Counted from the stretch's first letter, positions 26,072 through 35,257 are shown. The stretch: 64,000 nt of DNA from Pedobacter frigiditerrae (GCF_004331645.1 NZ_SJSK01000001.1:248001-312000), one strand, 5' to 3'. Notes: a model not told the origin generated them from the sequence alone. Numbers and translations: made by a program.

Positions 26072-28480
26072 TTGAAAAGATTGTCCCCACTTGTTTTAGC
26101 CTTTGCCTTTTTAAGCTTTATGTCCTTCAGTGTTAATGCTGCAGAAAAAGGCATTATTAGAGGTAAAGTTATTGAAGAAGTGGGTGCATTACCCATTCCT
26201 TATGCCGCAGTTTCATTATACGAAGGAACAAATGAACAAACACTTTCTATTACACAAAGTGATGAGAATGGTTTCTTCAAAATCGGCAATTTAAAAGTGG
26301 GCACTTACCGAGTAAAAGTTAGTTATGTTGGCTACACCAATCTTTTTGTAAATGAAATTATCATCACCGAAAAAGATTTCGATAAAAACCTTGGAAATTT
26401 AAAACTGGCAAGCGAGCAAAGCAATTTAAATGAAGTGGTAATCACCGCTCAAAAACCTCTAGTAGAATTTGGAGCCGATGTAATTACCTATAATGTGGGT
26501 TCATCTGTTTTAGCTGAAGGAAGTACGGCTACAGATGTGCTTAAAAACGTGCCAATGGTACAAGTAGACATTGATGGAAATGCAACCATTTCTGGCAAAA
26601 GAAGTACAAGGGTTTTTATTGATGGGAAACCATCTGATTACATGACATCGAACATTGCCGATTTGTTAAACGTGTTGCCATCAGATGCAATTGAGAAAAT
26701 AGAAGTAATGACAAATCCACCATCCAAATATTCTGGAGATGGAGAAGGCATCCTTAATATTGTAATGAAAAAAGGCTTTAAAGTCGGTTTTAATGGGAAT
26801 ATTGGCATAAATGCAGGTTTACAAGGCAATACAAACACCAATGCCTTTGCTTCTTATCGTGGTAAGAACTTCAACATCAACGGCGGCGGAGCATATCGCC
26901 AAAATATTGGCAAAGGCAATAGCGAGAGTTATAGAACAAATATTTTTCCTGATACAACATTTTATTATAACCAGTTTAACAACAATAGAAATGAGAATGA
27001 AGGTGGTAATTTCAGGGTAGGTTTTGACTGGGATATTACACCAAAGCAAAGTTTACGTCTTTCTACAAACTATAACGTTAACAGTACCAATAGCCTTTCT
27101 GGAAACGATTTTTATTATTTAAATGAAGAACAAATTGCCACTCGTTTACGCAATCAGCAAAACCTTGGCGATGGCAATAGCAATAACTTTGTTTTTAATG
27201 CCGATTATAACCTGCAAACAGATACAATTGGCGGTAAAATGACCATCGGTGTTACCATTAATACTAACTCAAATAACGATTTTCGTTCTTACAACAGAAC
27301 TTATGCTTTTCCTGTAAACTTAAATCCAAGTTTACAGCAAAATGATAATCAAACTGGCAATGATGGCTTGACTTTTAATTTAGATTACGACAAGCCTGTT
27401 TTTAAAAAACGTGACCAACTAGAATTCGGTCTTGCCTATAATTATCGCAAAAACGACAACGATTTATTAGTTCAGAACTTCAATTATCAAACACAAGAAT
27501 ACATTACCAACCAAAAGCTAACCAACAAGTTTTTTTACAACGAAAACATTTTATCAGGTTATGCTTCCTATAATTATCGCAAAGGCGGTTGGGGTTTAAA
27601 AGGTGGCGTAAGAGCTGAATATACTAATGTTAACTTCGATTTGTCTACTGGTTCTAGCTACAATGTGAAACCTTATTTAAGTGCATTTCCGAGTGTTTCT
27701 ATTAATCGTTTTTTTAAAAAGAGATATAACTTTGGCACAACTTATAGCGTTCGCATAAACAGACCAAGGGAGAATACATTAAACCCACAGGTTAACAATG
27801 CAGATACCTTAAATATTTCTTATGGCAATCCAGATTTATCTCCGTCTTATACCCATCAAATGGATGTAAGCTTTGGTGCCTTCGGATTAAAATGGTCGTT
27901 TACACCACGTATTTCTTACTCAACAAGTAGCGGGGTTATAGAAAGATATAGAATTGTAAACCCCAATGGTATCTCAGAAAGCACATTTGATAATGTTGGC
28001 ACAAACCAATCTTTTGCCTTAATGTTAATCGGAAACTTCCGCCCCACCAATAAGATTTCTACAAATGGAAACTTTAGCGTTATCCAAAGCAAGTACAGTT
28101 CTTCTTTAAATTCATCATTAAATAGAGATGGTTTAAGTTTACGAGGTTCATTAGGTATTTCGATGCAATTACCTTACAAAACTGCATTCGAATCTAACTT
28201 AAACTACGCGAACAACATCACAGCCCAGGGTAGAAACAAAGGTTCTGTCAATAGCAGTTTTGGCGCTAGAAAAAGTTTCTTTAAAAATACATTAAGTGTT
28301 AGGATTAGTACGCAAGATCCATTTGGCAGAAAGAACAACAATTCCTTTAACCAAGGTTTAAATTTCATATCTCAAAGTTATTCCACTAATAATTCTAGCA
28401 ATGTAAACTTTAGCTTAAACTATCGTTTTACTAAAGTAAAAGTTAATAAAGTAGTTATCCCGCCTGCACCTAAGCAATAA
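26072..28480 (+). CDS. Outer-membrane beta-barrel receptor, second of a pair
   Basis: This 802-residue protein has a TTG start: MKRLSPLVLAFAFLSFM gives a normal signal peptide, and the next in-frame ATG would cut into it. A carboxypeptidase-regulatory domain (~30-110), a plug (~130-215: VLKNVPMVQ, VFIDGKPS, IEKIEVMTNPPSKYSGDG) and a ~580-residue barrel follow. The order matches the preceding receptor with moderate sequence similarity, as after an old tandem duplication. The tail is proline-rich with lysines (VVIPPAPKQ). The substrate is unknown. A 12-bp perfect inverted repeat just after the stop may end transcription. Confidence 0.85.
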   Translation: MKRLSPLVLAFAFLSFMSFSVNAAEKGIIRGKVIEEVGALPIPYAAVSLYEGTNEQTLSITQSDENGFFKIGNLKVGTYRVKVSYVGYTNLFVNEIIITEKDFDKNLGNLKLASEQSNLNEVVITAQKPLVEFGADVITYNVGSSVLAEGSTATDVLKNVPMVQVDIDGNATISGKRSTRVFIDGKPSDYMTSNIADLLNVLPSDAIEKIEVMTNPPSKYSGDGEGILNIVMKKGFKVGFNGNIGINAGLQGNTNTNAFASYRGKNFNINGGGAYRQNIGKGNSESYRTNIFPDTTFYYNQFNNNRNENEGGNFRVGFDWDITPKQSLRLSTNYNVNSTNSLSGNDFYYLNEEQIATRLRNQQNLGDGNSNNFVFNADYNLQTDTIGGKMTIGVTINTNSNNDFRSYNRTYAFPVNLNPSLQQNDNQTGNDGLTFNLDYDKPVFKKRDQLEFGLAYNYRKNDNDLLVQNFNYQTQEYITNQKLTNKFFYNENILSGYASYNYRKGGWGLKGGVRAEYTNVNFDLSTGSSYNVKPYLSAFPSVSINRFFKKRYNFGTTYSVRINRPRENTLNPQVNNADTLNISYGNPDLSPSYTHQMDVSFGAFGLKWSFTPRISYSTSSGVIERYRIVNPNGISESTFDNVGTNQSFALMLIGNFRPTNKISTNGNFSVIQSKYSSSLNSSLNRDGLSLRGSLGISMQLPYKTAFESNLNYANNITAQGRNKGSVNSSFGARKSFFKNTLSVRISTQDPFGRKNNNSFNQGLNFISQSYSTNNSSNVNFSLNYRFTKVKVNKVVIPPAPKQ

Positions 28481-28484
28481 TTTT

Positions 28485-28544
28485 TTTAACATTAAGGTGA
28501 GAAGAATAATTATTGCTTATTAACCTTAATTTCTTAATGTTAAA
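28485..28544. terminator. Long inverted repeat after the receptor pair
   Basis: TTTAACATTAAG and CTTAATGTTAAA are a perfect 12-bp inverted repeat 36 bases apart, with a smaller AATAATTATT palindrome between them. It may act as a terminator; AT-rich repeats of this kind are frequent between Bacteroidota genes. Confidence 0.45.
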
Positions 28545-28753
28545 ATCTAGAAATATCAATTGCATTAGAAAAACAAGTTGTTGTGATAATCGGTTAAAGT
28601 AGTCGGGCTTTTCATTTCAATCTTTTTGTGATTCGATAGGCTCAGCATTACAAAAAGGATTTTCATTACAATCCCGTTTATTAAACCTAGGTCTGTACAA
28701 ATATGTCTGGTTGCAATTTGCCAACCCCCAGTACCGTTAAAATCATAGACCTG

Positions 28754-28771
28754 TCTCGATAGCTATCGGGA
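28754..28771. repeat. Intergenic palindrome TCTCGATAGCTATCGGGA
   Basis: The 12-base core CGATAGCTATCG is a perfect palindrome, and the flanks extend it to 18 bases with one wobble pair. I recognise this as a motif common in Bacteroidota intergenic DNA; no function is known to me. Confidence 0.5.
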
Positions 28772-28804
28772 GTACGAATACCGTCCTTCACGGCAGTAAG
28801 AAAA

Positions 28805-28827
28805 GCCTGCCTACTGGACAGGCAGGC
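28805..28827. repeat. Intergenic hairpin GCCTGCCT/AGGCAGGC
   Basis: An eight-pair GC-rich stem with a seven-base loop is followed by further GGCAGG copies. It is a typical Bacteroidota intergenic repeat and stands out against the AT-rich background. Confidence 0.5.
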
Positions 28828-28917
28828 AGGACAGGTTAAGCCAAAAATTACTGTCATTGTTTTTCAAAATTGAAAAATCTAGAACTAAGACTTCATAATT
28901 CTCTGTATCTTGCGCTT

Positions 28918-29472
28918 ATGAGCACGGATAACCCTTGGAAAGTTTTAAGCAGCCAAAAAATTTACGACAACAATTGGATTACTTTAACAGAATATCAAGT
29001 TCTTAATCCTGCTGGTGGACCAGGAATTTATGGTGAAGTTCATTTTAAAAATTTTGCCATCGGCATTTTACCTTTAGATGAAGAGTTAAATACTTGGCTT
29101 GTAGGACAATTTCGTTTCCCAACAAAAACCTATAGCTGGGAAATTATTGAAGGAGGTGGAGCTTTAAATGCTGACCCAATAGAAAGTGCCAAACGTGAGC
29201 TCGCAGAAGAAAGTGGGCTTACAGCACAACATTTTACAGAAATCCAGCGAATGCATTTATCTAACTCTGTAAGCGACGAATTTGCAATAGTATATCTTGC
29301 TCAAGGTTTAACCGAAGGCGCATCGTCTCCAGAAGATACTGAACAATTGGTTATTAAAAAAATGCCGTTTGAGGATGCTTATCAAATGGTTTTAAATGGC
29401 GAAATTACTGATAGCATAAGCGTTGCAGCAATTTTAAAAACTAAGATATTAATACAAGAAGGTAAAATTTAA
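28918..29472 (+). CDS. NUDIX hydrolase (ADP-ribose pyrophosphatase-like)
   Basis: This 184-residue protein has the layout of ADP-sugar pyrophosphatases: VGQFRFPTKTYSWEI, then EGGG and a Nudix box ending AKRELAEESGL. The box has the REL-x-EE-x-GL catalytic core, but alanine stands where the first glutamate of Gx5E is expected (GGALNA). Activity is probably kept because the metal-binding EExGL survives. Substrates are likely ADP-ribose or related ADP-sugars, by family. I chose the ATG giving MSTDNPWKV. A TATCTTG sequence just before it resembles a weak -7 box. Five bases separate it from the acyltransferase gene, suggesting an operon. Confidence 0.85.
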   Translation: MSTDNPWKVLSSQKIYDNNWITLTEYQVLNPAGGPGIYGEVHFKNFAIGILPLDEELNTWLVGQFRFPTKTYSWEIIEGGGALNADPIESAKRELAEESGLTAQHFTEIQRMHLSNSVSDEFAIVYLAQGLTEGASSPEDTEQLVIKKMPFEDAYQMVLNGEITDSISVAAILKTKILIQEGKI

Positions 29473-29476
29473 ATCA

Positions 29477-30253
29477 ATGAGTAAATTTTTAGGCTACATA
29501 TTTGGCCCTATTTTTAACATCGTATTCTTTTTATTTTTATGCATTTTCCATCCTATACAATGGATTTGCTTTCGTGCTTTTGGTTATAAGGCACACAAAG
29601 TTTCTGTAGATATTTTGAACTTCTTTTTAACCTACTGCAATTGGGTTTTATTTAACTCGGTTACTTTTAAAAACGACCAAAACCTGCCAACAGACAACCC
29701 AATTATTTTTGTGGCCAACCACCAAAGTATGTATGATATTCCAGGTATAATCTGGTTCTTGAAACAACATCACCCTAAATTTATTTCTAAAATAGAATTA
29801 ACCAAAAACATCCCTTCCATTTCTTATAACCTCAGAGTTGGTGGCGGTGCAAATATTAATCGAAAAGATAGCAAACAATCTATTTCTGAATTGATAAAAC
29901 TGGGCCGTAGAATGAAGGAAAATACTTGGAGTACCGTGATATTTGCCGAAGGCACTAGAGCCAAAGACGGCAATATAAAACCTTTTAATGTGGGTGGAAT
30001 TGCAACCTTGTTAAAAGTAGTGCCCGATGCTTTAATTGTTCCAATTGCCATTGAAAATTCTTGGAAAATTGTGCGTTATGGAAAGTTCTTTTTAACGGTC
30101 GGCAATCCAATTAAATGGACTGTTTTAAATCCAGTTAATAAAGCAGATAAAAACGCTGAAGAAATAGTTTTAGCAGCAGAAAATGCGATTAGAGAGAAAC
30201 TGCATCAGGCTATTCGTTTACCAGACTTAGATACAAATAGTATGAAGTCATAA
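29477..30253 (+). CDS. plsC: 1-acyl-sn-glycerol-3-phosphate acyltransferase (PlsC family)
   Basis: This 258-residue membrane-associated enzyme has an N-terminal hydrophobic segment (~5-30) and the PlsC motifs NHQSMYD (H82, D87) and FAEGTR (E158). These transfer an acyl chain to lysophosphatidic acid to make phosphatidic acid. Lysine-rich stretches suit the cytoplasmic face of the inner membrane. Paralogues in Bacteroidota also acylate ornithine or glycine lipids, so the exact acceptor is uncertain. It follows the NUDIX gene after four bases. Confidence 0.85.
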   Translation: MSKFLGYIFGPIFNIVFFLFLCIFHPIQWICFRAFGYKAHKVSVDILNFFLTYCNWVLFNSVTFKNDQNLPTDNPIIFVANHQSMYDIPGIIWFLKQHHPKFISKIELTKNIPSISYNLRVGGGANINRKDSKQSISELIKLGRRMKENTWSTVIFAEGTRAKDGNIKPFNVGGIATLLKVVPDALIVPIAIENSWKIVRYGKFFLTVGNPIKWTVLNPVNKADKNAEEIVLAAENAIREKLHQAIRLPDLDTNSMKS

Positions 30254-30256
30254 TAA

Positions 30257-30301
30257 AACCACCGATAAAATATACTCTAAAATTTGTGTCTATCTGTGGT
30301 T
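30257..30301. repeat. Intergenic inverted repeat AACCACCGATA/TATCTGTGGTT
   Basis: Eleven-base arms with one mismatch enclose 23 bases between the acyltransferase and TraB/GumN genes. The pattern resembles a widespread Bacteroidota family (AACCACAGATA...TATCTGTGGTT). It could form a terminator-like hairpin. Confidence 0.45.
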
Positions 30302-30321
30302 AATTTAAAATATACCATCCC

Positions 30322-31200
30322 ATGAGAATTATCAAATACCTTTTAATTGGTTTTTTAGGTTTTAGCCTGAGTGCAAATGCACAAAAGAAAATTGCAGAGA
30401 ACACCTTGCTTTGGGAAATATCTGGTAATGGATTAGCAAAACCATCTTATCTTTTTGGCACTTATCATTTTGCCGACAAAGGTTTTGTAGACACGATGAA
30501 GGTTTTAAATGAAAAATTTATTGCCGCAGATATTGTTGTTGGAGAATTAATAATCACTAAGGAATTAGCCATTAAATTAATGCCCTATATGATTATGAAA
30601 GGTAATTCTTTAGATAAATTATTGAGCGCTTCGGAGTATAAATTAATTGATGATTATTTAAAAAGCTTGGGGAAATATGAGCTTAAAATGTTCAATGTAT
30701 TTAGTCCGATGGCAGTGCAGACAATGATTATTCAAATGACATCTCCAGTTACCTTTACCGATACTAATCCTGCTATCGACCAATATTTTCAAGACTATGG
30801 CAAAGAAAACAACAAAGAAGTAATTGGTTTAGAAACATTAGAAGAACAAGCTCAAATTCTATTTGGCAGTAGCTTAGAAAGGCAAAAAGAAGTGTTGGTT
30901 AAATATGTTAAAGAGGCAGATAAAAATAAGGCTGAAAGCAAAAAGCTTTATGAAGATTACATTACACAAAACTTAAAAGCGATAGAAAAAACCTTCTCCA
31001 AATTAGATGATTTCACTCCCGAAGAAAACAACAGGTTATTAAAAAACCGTAATATAAAATGGATAGAAAAACTGCCTAATTTAATGCAAAACAAAAGCCT
31101 ATTTATTGCTATCGGCGCTGGACATTTAGTAGGTAAAAATGGACTAATTAAAGGTTTTCAAGCTAAAGGTTATGCGGTTAAACCTGTTGCGACGAATTAA
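30322..31200 (+). CDS. TraB/GumN family protein
   Basis: This 292-residue protein has a signal peptide (~1-20, ending SANAQ), so it is secreted to the periplasm. The family signatures are YLFGTYHFAD near the N-terminus and IAIGAGHLVGKNGL near the end, each with a GxxH motif, plus VVGEL between them. The fold is shared with erythromycin esterase/EreA and Tiki metalloproteases, and metal-dependent hydrolysis is proposed for it. The substrate is unknown. It stands 69 bases after the acyltransferase gene. Confidence 0.85.
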   Translation: MRIIKYLLIGFLGFSLSANAQKKIAENTLLWEISGNGLAKPSYLFGTYHFADKGFVDTMKVLNEKFIAADIVVGELIITKELAIKLMPYMIMKGNSLDKLLSASEYKLIDDYLKSLGKYELKMFNVFSPMAVQTMIIQMTSPVTFTDTNPAIDQYFQDYGKENNKEVIGLETLEEQAQILFGSSLERQKEVLVKYVKEADKNKAESKKLYEDYITQNLKAIEKTFSKLDDFTPEENNRLLKNRNIKWIEKLPNLMQNKSLFIAIGAGHLVGKNGLIKGFQAKGYAVKPVATN

Positions 31201-31206
31201 ATATGT

Positions 31207-31283
31207 TTTGTCATTCCGAGGCACGAGGAATCTATAAAGAAGAGTTCATTCGATAGATCCTTCGCTTCGCTCTGAATAACAAA
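31207..31283. repeat. Intergenic repeat TTTGTCATTC...GAATAACAAA, copy 1
   Basis: This element has imperfect terminal inverted repeats and the internal words GAGGAATCT and CTTCGCTTCGCTCTGAAT. The same words occur at 40141-40218 and, as a half element, at 62166-62194. It belongs to a dispersed Bacteroidota intergenic family. Confidence 0.65.
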
Positions 31284-31289
31284 CTATAA

Positions 31290-32039
31290 TTAAATATTCT
31301 TCCCGTCAATCAATTTAAAAAATTCATCTCTGTAAGTATCTCCTATTGGAATAATTTTAGAAGCAATTGAAATACGACTACGTTCGATACTTTCAATTTT
31401 ATCAAGCGAAATGATGTATGATTTATGAACCCTGATGAACTCTCCTTTTGGCAAGGTTTCTTCCATCTTTTTCATATTCTGTAAAGTAATTACTCGCTCT
31501 GTTTTAGTAAAAATAGAAATGTAATCTTTTAAGCCTTCTATGTAAAGAATATCATCCAATTCAATTTTCTGAATTTTATGTTCTGTTTTTACGAAAATAA
31601 AATCTTGAACAGGCCCATTATTATGATTGTTGTTTTGTGGCGCAACAGGCTCAGGTACTACAACCGCGGCAGGTTCTGATTTTAGTAATTGGTTGTGAAC
31701 TTTTTCTACAGCCTTGTAAAAACGGTCAAAAGCAATTGGTTTTAAAAGATAATCAGATACATTCAAATCATAACTTTCCAATGCATATTGAGAATAAGCA
31801 GTTGTTAAAATATAGTTCGATTTTCCACTAGCAATCTTCAAGAATTGAATCCCAGTTAAATCTGGCATTTGAATATCTAAAAACACCAAATCAATTCCAC
31901 CAGCTTGTACCAATTGTAAAGCTTCAATGGCATTTTCGGTACGTTTTACCAGTTGTAAAAAGGGCACTTTAGAAACGTAATCCTCAATAATGTCGAGCGC
32001 CAATGGCTCATCGTCAACAGCAATACATTTTAATATCAT
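31290..32039 (-). CDS. LytTR-family response regulator (LytR/AlgR type)
   Basis: This 249-residue cytoplasmic regulator has a receiver domain with acidic pocket D9/D10, phosphorylation site D55 (FLDIQMP) and switch lysine in LLKPI. A proline- and asparagine-rich linker (~125-148) leads to a LytTR DNA-binding domain (~150-245: YIEGLKDYI, VHKSYIISLD). It overlaps its histidine-kinase gene by four bases (ATGA), so the pair is co-translated. Targets are not evident; the nearest candidate is the divergent small-peptide/ABC operon. Confidence 0.92.
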   Translation of the reverse strand: MILKCIAVDDEPLALDIIEDYVSKVPFLQLVKRTENAIEALQLVQAGGIDLVFLDIQMPDLTGIQFLKIASGKSNYILTTAYSQYALESYDLNVSDYLLKPIAFDRFYKAVEKVHNQLLKSEPAAVVVPEPVAPQNNNHNNGPVQDFIFVKTEHKIQKIELDDILYIEGLKDYISIFTKTERVITLQNMKKMEETLPKGEFIRVHKSYIISLDKIESIERSRISIASKIIPIGDTYRDEFFKLIDGKNI

Positions 32040-33064
32040 AAGTCTAGCATCAATTCTGTAGTGTAATGTGTAGCCGAATTTACAATATTTAATTTATACC
32101 TATCGGGATAAAGCAACTGTAACCTTCGTTCTACGTTATTTAAACCAACACCACCCATGGCATCTTTATTGGTTTTACTCTTTTTATTACTCACACTAAA
32201 GTGAAGTATTTTTTGGTTGGCAATAATATTAATTTTAATTGGGTCTTCTGGCTCATTTGCAACGCCATGTTTAAATGCATTTTCTACGAAAGAAATTAAT
32301 ATTAATGGCACAATTTTTTGCCCGTCAATTTCTCCATTTATGGTAATTACAACCGAAGCACCATCTTTAAACCTTAGCTTTTGGAGTTCTACAAAGCTGG
32401 TTACATATTCCACTTCCTTACTTAAATCTACCCAACTGTCATTACTTTCATAAATCATGTAACGCATAATTTCAGAAAGCTTTAAAATCGCATCTGCGGT
32501 TTTTTCAGATTTTTGATAGGCTAAAGAATAGATATTATTTAAAGAGTTAAACAAGAAGTGAGGATTCAATTGAGATTTCAGGAACTGTAGCTCCATGTCT
32601 TTTTTCTCACTTTCTAAATTACGTTGAACCTTCTCATTAGAAAACCAATCTACAGAAAACTTAATGATACAGCTAGTAACTAATATAAAACCCGATAAAA
32701 ATGTAGACTTAAATAAATATTCATTAACTGAAATGGTATGGATTTCACCTTTATCAGTTCGAAACTGCAATAAATCTTCAGGGTTTAAAACTGCTATAAC
32801 TAATTTAACAACTACAGAAGCAGCGATTAAAAATAAAAATGCAAGTACATAAAGTAAATACTTTTTACGTTTCTGTATAAGTTCTGGAATTAAAAAAATA
32901 TAATTAATGTAAAATGCAGAAAGATTCAAAATACTAAACAGACCATAAGAGTAGATAATATCTTTCGTAGTAGGCCTTGTACCAATAAATATCATAGATA
33001 ATGCTATCCCTAGCATCAGCAACCAAAATATAGAATGTGCTATTATTGCACCTTTACTTTTCAT
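32036..33064 (-). CDS. LytS-type sensor histidine kinase (His_kinase family)
   Basis: This 342-residue inner-membrane kinase has four predicted TM helices (~5-28, 38-60, 68-92, 118-138), a short coiled segment, and the His_kinase motif NPHFLFNSLN with H169. The ATPase part shows VENAFKHGV and GGVGLNNVERRL. It has no extracellular sensor domain, so the signal is probably sensed within the membrane. It partners the overlapping LytTR regulator. The 262-base region upstream, shared with the divergent small-peptide gene, is the likely control region. Confidence 0.92.
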   Translation of the reverse strand: MKSKGAIIAHSIFWLLMLGIALSMIFIGTRPTTKDIIYSYGLFSILNLSAFYINYIFLIPELIQKRKKYLLYVLAFLFLIAASVVVKLVIAVLNPEDLLQFRTDKGEIHTISVNEYLFKSTFLSGFILVTSCIIKFSVDWFSNEKVQRNLESEKKDMELQFLKSQLNPHFLFNSLNNIYSLAYQKSEKTADAILKLSEIMRYMIYESNDSWVDLSKEVEYVTSFVELQKLRFKDGASVVITINGEIDGQKIVPLILISFVENAFKHGVANEPEDPIKINIIANQKILHFSVSNKKSKTNKDAMGGVGLNNVERRLQLLYPDRYKLNIVNSATHYTTELMLDL

Positions 33065-33326
33065 AAACTCTAATTATTTAAAATGCCTTTAATTACATCC
33101 AAAGTAAATATATCATTTATTTTACGAGCTTACTTTCGACGAACTGGCATTTTTTTTCTACCAAAAGGCTAAAACTGCCAATCAGTTGCAAAACTAGCCT
33201 TTTTAACCGTTTATCTAAGATAAAATGCACTTGGTCTAAAACATTTTAGCAGGATATTTTAAATTATTCTATTTGTTCAACAAAACAAAACAACCTAGAA
33301 AAAAGAACCTTAAAATAAAACGAGTT

Positions 33327-33503
33327 ATGAAAAAGTTATCAAACGTATCGCCATTCTTACTTTTATTATTTCCAGTATTTGTAATGATGTTATTTGCTTT
33401 TGCCACAAGCACAAATAACACGCAAGATGATGAGGCAGTTGTAAAAACAGCAGCTCCAACATCAAACACAATTGTTAAAGCTACTGCTGCAATCTTAAAA
33501 TAA
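33327..33503 (+). CDS. Small membrane-anchored peptide, 58 residues
   Basis: I chose the internal ATG giving MKKLSNVSPFLLLLFPVFV, a TM segment (~8-26), followed by a short acidic, Ala/Thr-rich tail ending KATAAILK. A longer in-frame version starting 54 bases upstream would prepend a lysine-rich stretch and is less likely. There is no cysteine or leader-like GG site, so it does not look like a bacteriocin precursor. Two bases separate it from the ABC ATPase gene; it may be an accessory subunit or regulator of that transporter. Function unknown. Confidence 0.6.
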   Translation: MKKLSNVSPFLLLLFPVFVMMLFAFATSTNNTQDDEAVVKTAAPTSNTIVKATAAILK

Positions 33504-33505
33504 GC

Positions 33506-34414
33506 ATGAGCAATTTCGCAATAGAAACAGTAGGCTTAACTTATAACTTTGGCGCACAAACCGTTGTTAAAGATTTATCGCTACAAGTACCACAAGGAAG
33601 TATTTATGGATTTTTAGGTCCTAACGGAGCTGGAAAAACCACAACCATAAAGATCCTGTTAAATCTTTTACAATCTCCATCAGACCAAGTATTTATTTTT
33701 GGGAAAGAGATCAATTCAAATCGCATTGCGAGCTTAAAACGCATGGGTGCTTTAGTAGAGCAACCTGCAATATATGCACACTTAACAGGAAAAGAAAATC
33801 TAGTTAATCGTTGCATACTTTTGGGAATTAAGAGAAGTAAATGTGCCGAAATGTTAAGCTTGGTTGGCTTAACAGACGCTGCTAATAAAAAAGCTGGCAA
33901 ATATTCTTTAGGGATGAAACAACGCTTGGGAATTGCCTTGGCCTTAATATCAGATCCTGAATTGTTATTGTTAGATGAGCCAACTAACGGCTTAGATCCT
34001 AACGGGATTATTGAGATAAGAAACTTGATGATTGAATTGACAGCTAAACATGGCAAAACCATTTTAGTATCAAGTCATTTATTAGCAGAAATAGAAAGAA
34101 CTGCAACTCATGTTGGCATCATAAATAAAGGACAATTATTGTTTCAAGGAACGATAAACGAATTGCATGACTTAAGCAAACCATCAGTAAAAATTGAGAC
34201 CGACAACCAAGAAAAAGCTATTGAAATTTTATCAAATGCAGGGGCAGAAATTGTTCAAAAAGATGGACAAACGGTATCAGTAATTTTCAAAACAAAAGCT
34301 GATATGGGAACAATGAATACATTGTTGGTTCAAAATGGTGTAACCGTTTTTTCTATTGGCAAGGAAAGAAAAGACCTTGAAAATTTATTCTTAGACATTA
34401 CTTCAAAAAATTAA
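33506..34414 (+). CDS. ABC transporter ATP-binding protein (BcrA/LanF-like)
   Basis: This 302-residue ATPase has Walker A GPNGAGKTT (38-46), signature YSLGMKQR, Walker B LLLLDEPTNGLDP (catalytic E158) and switch histidine in SSHLL. A ~80-residue C-terminal extension is typical of DrrA/BcrA-type ABC-2 exporters that expel or defend against peptide antibiotics. It pairs with the permease two bases downstream. LytTR systems lie on both sides, an arrangement that would fit antibiotic- or envelope-stress-responsive transport. Confidence 0.92.
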   Translation: MSNFAIETVGLTYNFGAQTVVKDLSLQVPQGSIYGFLGPNGAGKTTTIKILLNLLQSPSDQVFIFGKEINSNRIASLKRMGALVEQPAIYAHLTGKENLVNRCILLGIKRSKCAEMLSLVGLTDAANKKAGKYSLGMKQRLGIALALISDPELLLLDEPTNGLDPNGIIEIRNLMIELTAKHGKTILVSSHLLAEIERTATHVGIINKGQLLFQGTINELHDLSKPSVKIETDNQEKAIEILSNAGAEIVQKDGQTVSVIFKTKADMGTMNTLLVQNGVTVFSIGKERKDLENLFLDITSKN

Positions 34415-34416
34415 CA

Positions 34417-35202
34417 ATGCACTCATTAATTATCTCACTACAGTCCGAATTTTATAAATCCAGAAAAACGCTAGCATTTTGGAGTTCAATTTTATTGCCT
34501 TTATTACTTTGCATAGCAATAAGTTTAGGATTTATTTTTAAGTACCAAGATTTAATTAAACATCCGCCTCAGATACTTTGGTTTTACTTTATCTCGCCTA
34601 TTTCAGGTATAATGGGTTCATTATTGTTACCTATTTTGGTAATCTATAATACATATGCCGTTACCAATATGGAATATAAGGGTGATACTTGGAAAAGCTT
34701 ATTCTCTCTACCTTTATCCAAATTATCAATATATACCAGTAAATTTCTATACATCATATTTTTAACCTTTCTAACGATGTTTCTGTTTGCACTCTTGATT
34801 ATAGCTTCAGGACATGCAATTGAGTTAATAAGACCGCAATTAGAGTTTGGGGATTACAATCCCAATGAGCTTATATTCAAAGCATTTGGAAAGTTATTTT
34901 TATCATCAATAGGCATTATCTCTATTCAATTCTTAATGAATATCATGTGGAATGATTTCCTTAAGCCATTTGGACTAGGATTTTTGTTAACCATTATATG
35001 TTCCATTATGGCCAATGTAGGGTGGAAATATGCGGTATATCTGCCTTATAGTTTTCCTAGCTTAACGGTAATGAATATCATGAGCGCTAAAAAAGGTGCA
35101 GAGTTAATAATCTTTGATCAAGCAATAATTAATAGTCTTATTTGTGGAGCCGTAGTATTTATTATAGGGTATTTTATAGTCGCAAAAAAGACAATCAAAT
35201 AA
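34417..35202 (+). CDS. ABC-2 type permease
   Basis: This 261-residue inner-membrane protein has about six TM helices (~20-40, 58-80, 105-128, 162-182, 190-210, 235-257), matching the half-permease of bacitracin/lantibiotic-type ABC exporters. MHSLIISLQSEFYKSRKT begins with the usual cytoplasmic N-terminal helix. The substrate is unknown. It is the last gene of a three-gene transcript closed by a strong terminator. Confidence 0.85.
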   Translation: MHSLIISLQSEFYKSRKTLAFWSSILLPLLLCIAISLGFIFKYQDLIKHPPQILWFYFISPISGIMGSLLLPILVIYNTYAVTNMEYKGDTWKSLFSLPLSKLSIYTSKFLYIIFLTFLTMFLFALLIIASGHAIELIRPQLEFGDYNPNELIFKAFGKLFLSSIGIISIQFLMNIMWNDFLKPFGLGFLLTIICSIMANVGWKYAVYLPYSFPSLTVMNIMSAKKGAELIIFDQAIINSLICGAVVFIIGYFIVAKKTIK

Positions 35203-35225
35203 AGAATTTAGTTTAGTTTTTAGTT

Positions 35226-35257
35226 AAAAAGGGTTTGGTGGATGCTACCCTTTTTTT
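35226..35257. terminator. Strong intrinsic terminator, probably bidirectional
   Basis: AAAAAGGGT and ACCCTTTTT flank a 12-base loop, with A and T tracts on the two sides. It ends the ABC operon and can also serve the convergent LytTR gene, whose stop is 20 bases away. Confidence 0.75.

Larger units (their letters stand above)
28481..28917. other. 437-base intergenic region with several palindromes, no gene seen
   Basis: I see no convincing reading frame here. The segment contains a 12-bp inverted repeat directly after the receptor stop, a TCTCGATAGCTATCGGGA palindrome and a GCCTGCCT/AGGCAGGC hairpin followed by GGCA-rich sequence. The middle (28560-28740) is more GC-mixed than its surroundings and may be decayed sequence or an unrecognised RNA; I cannot tell. 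A TTG in frame with the NUDIX gene at 28870 was not used as its start. Confidence 0.6.

Noticed and set aside
23556..28480. SusCD-type polysaccharide utilisation locus
   Set aside because: There is no SusD-like gene or glycan-active enzyme near the two receptors.
28870..28917. TTG start of the NUDIX gene 16 codons upstream
   Set aside because: The ATG gives a normal NUDIX N-terminus, and a weak -7 box lies within the proposed extension.
33327..33503. Bacteriocin or lantibiotic precursor exported by the adjacent ABC transporter
   Set aside because: The peptide has a TM-like N-terminus, no cysteine, no double-glycine leader and no modification enzyme nearby.
33604..34062. 152-codon minus-strand frame inside the ABC ATPase gene
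   Set aside because: It is antisense to Walker motifs and shows no domain or ribosome-binding signal.
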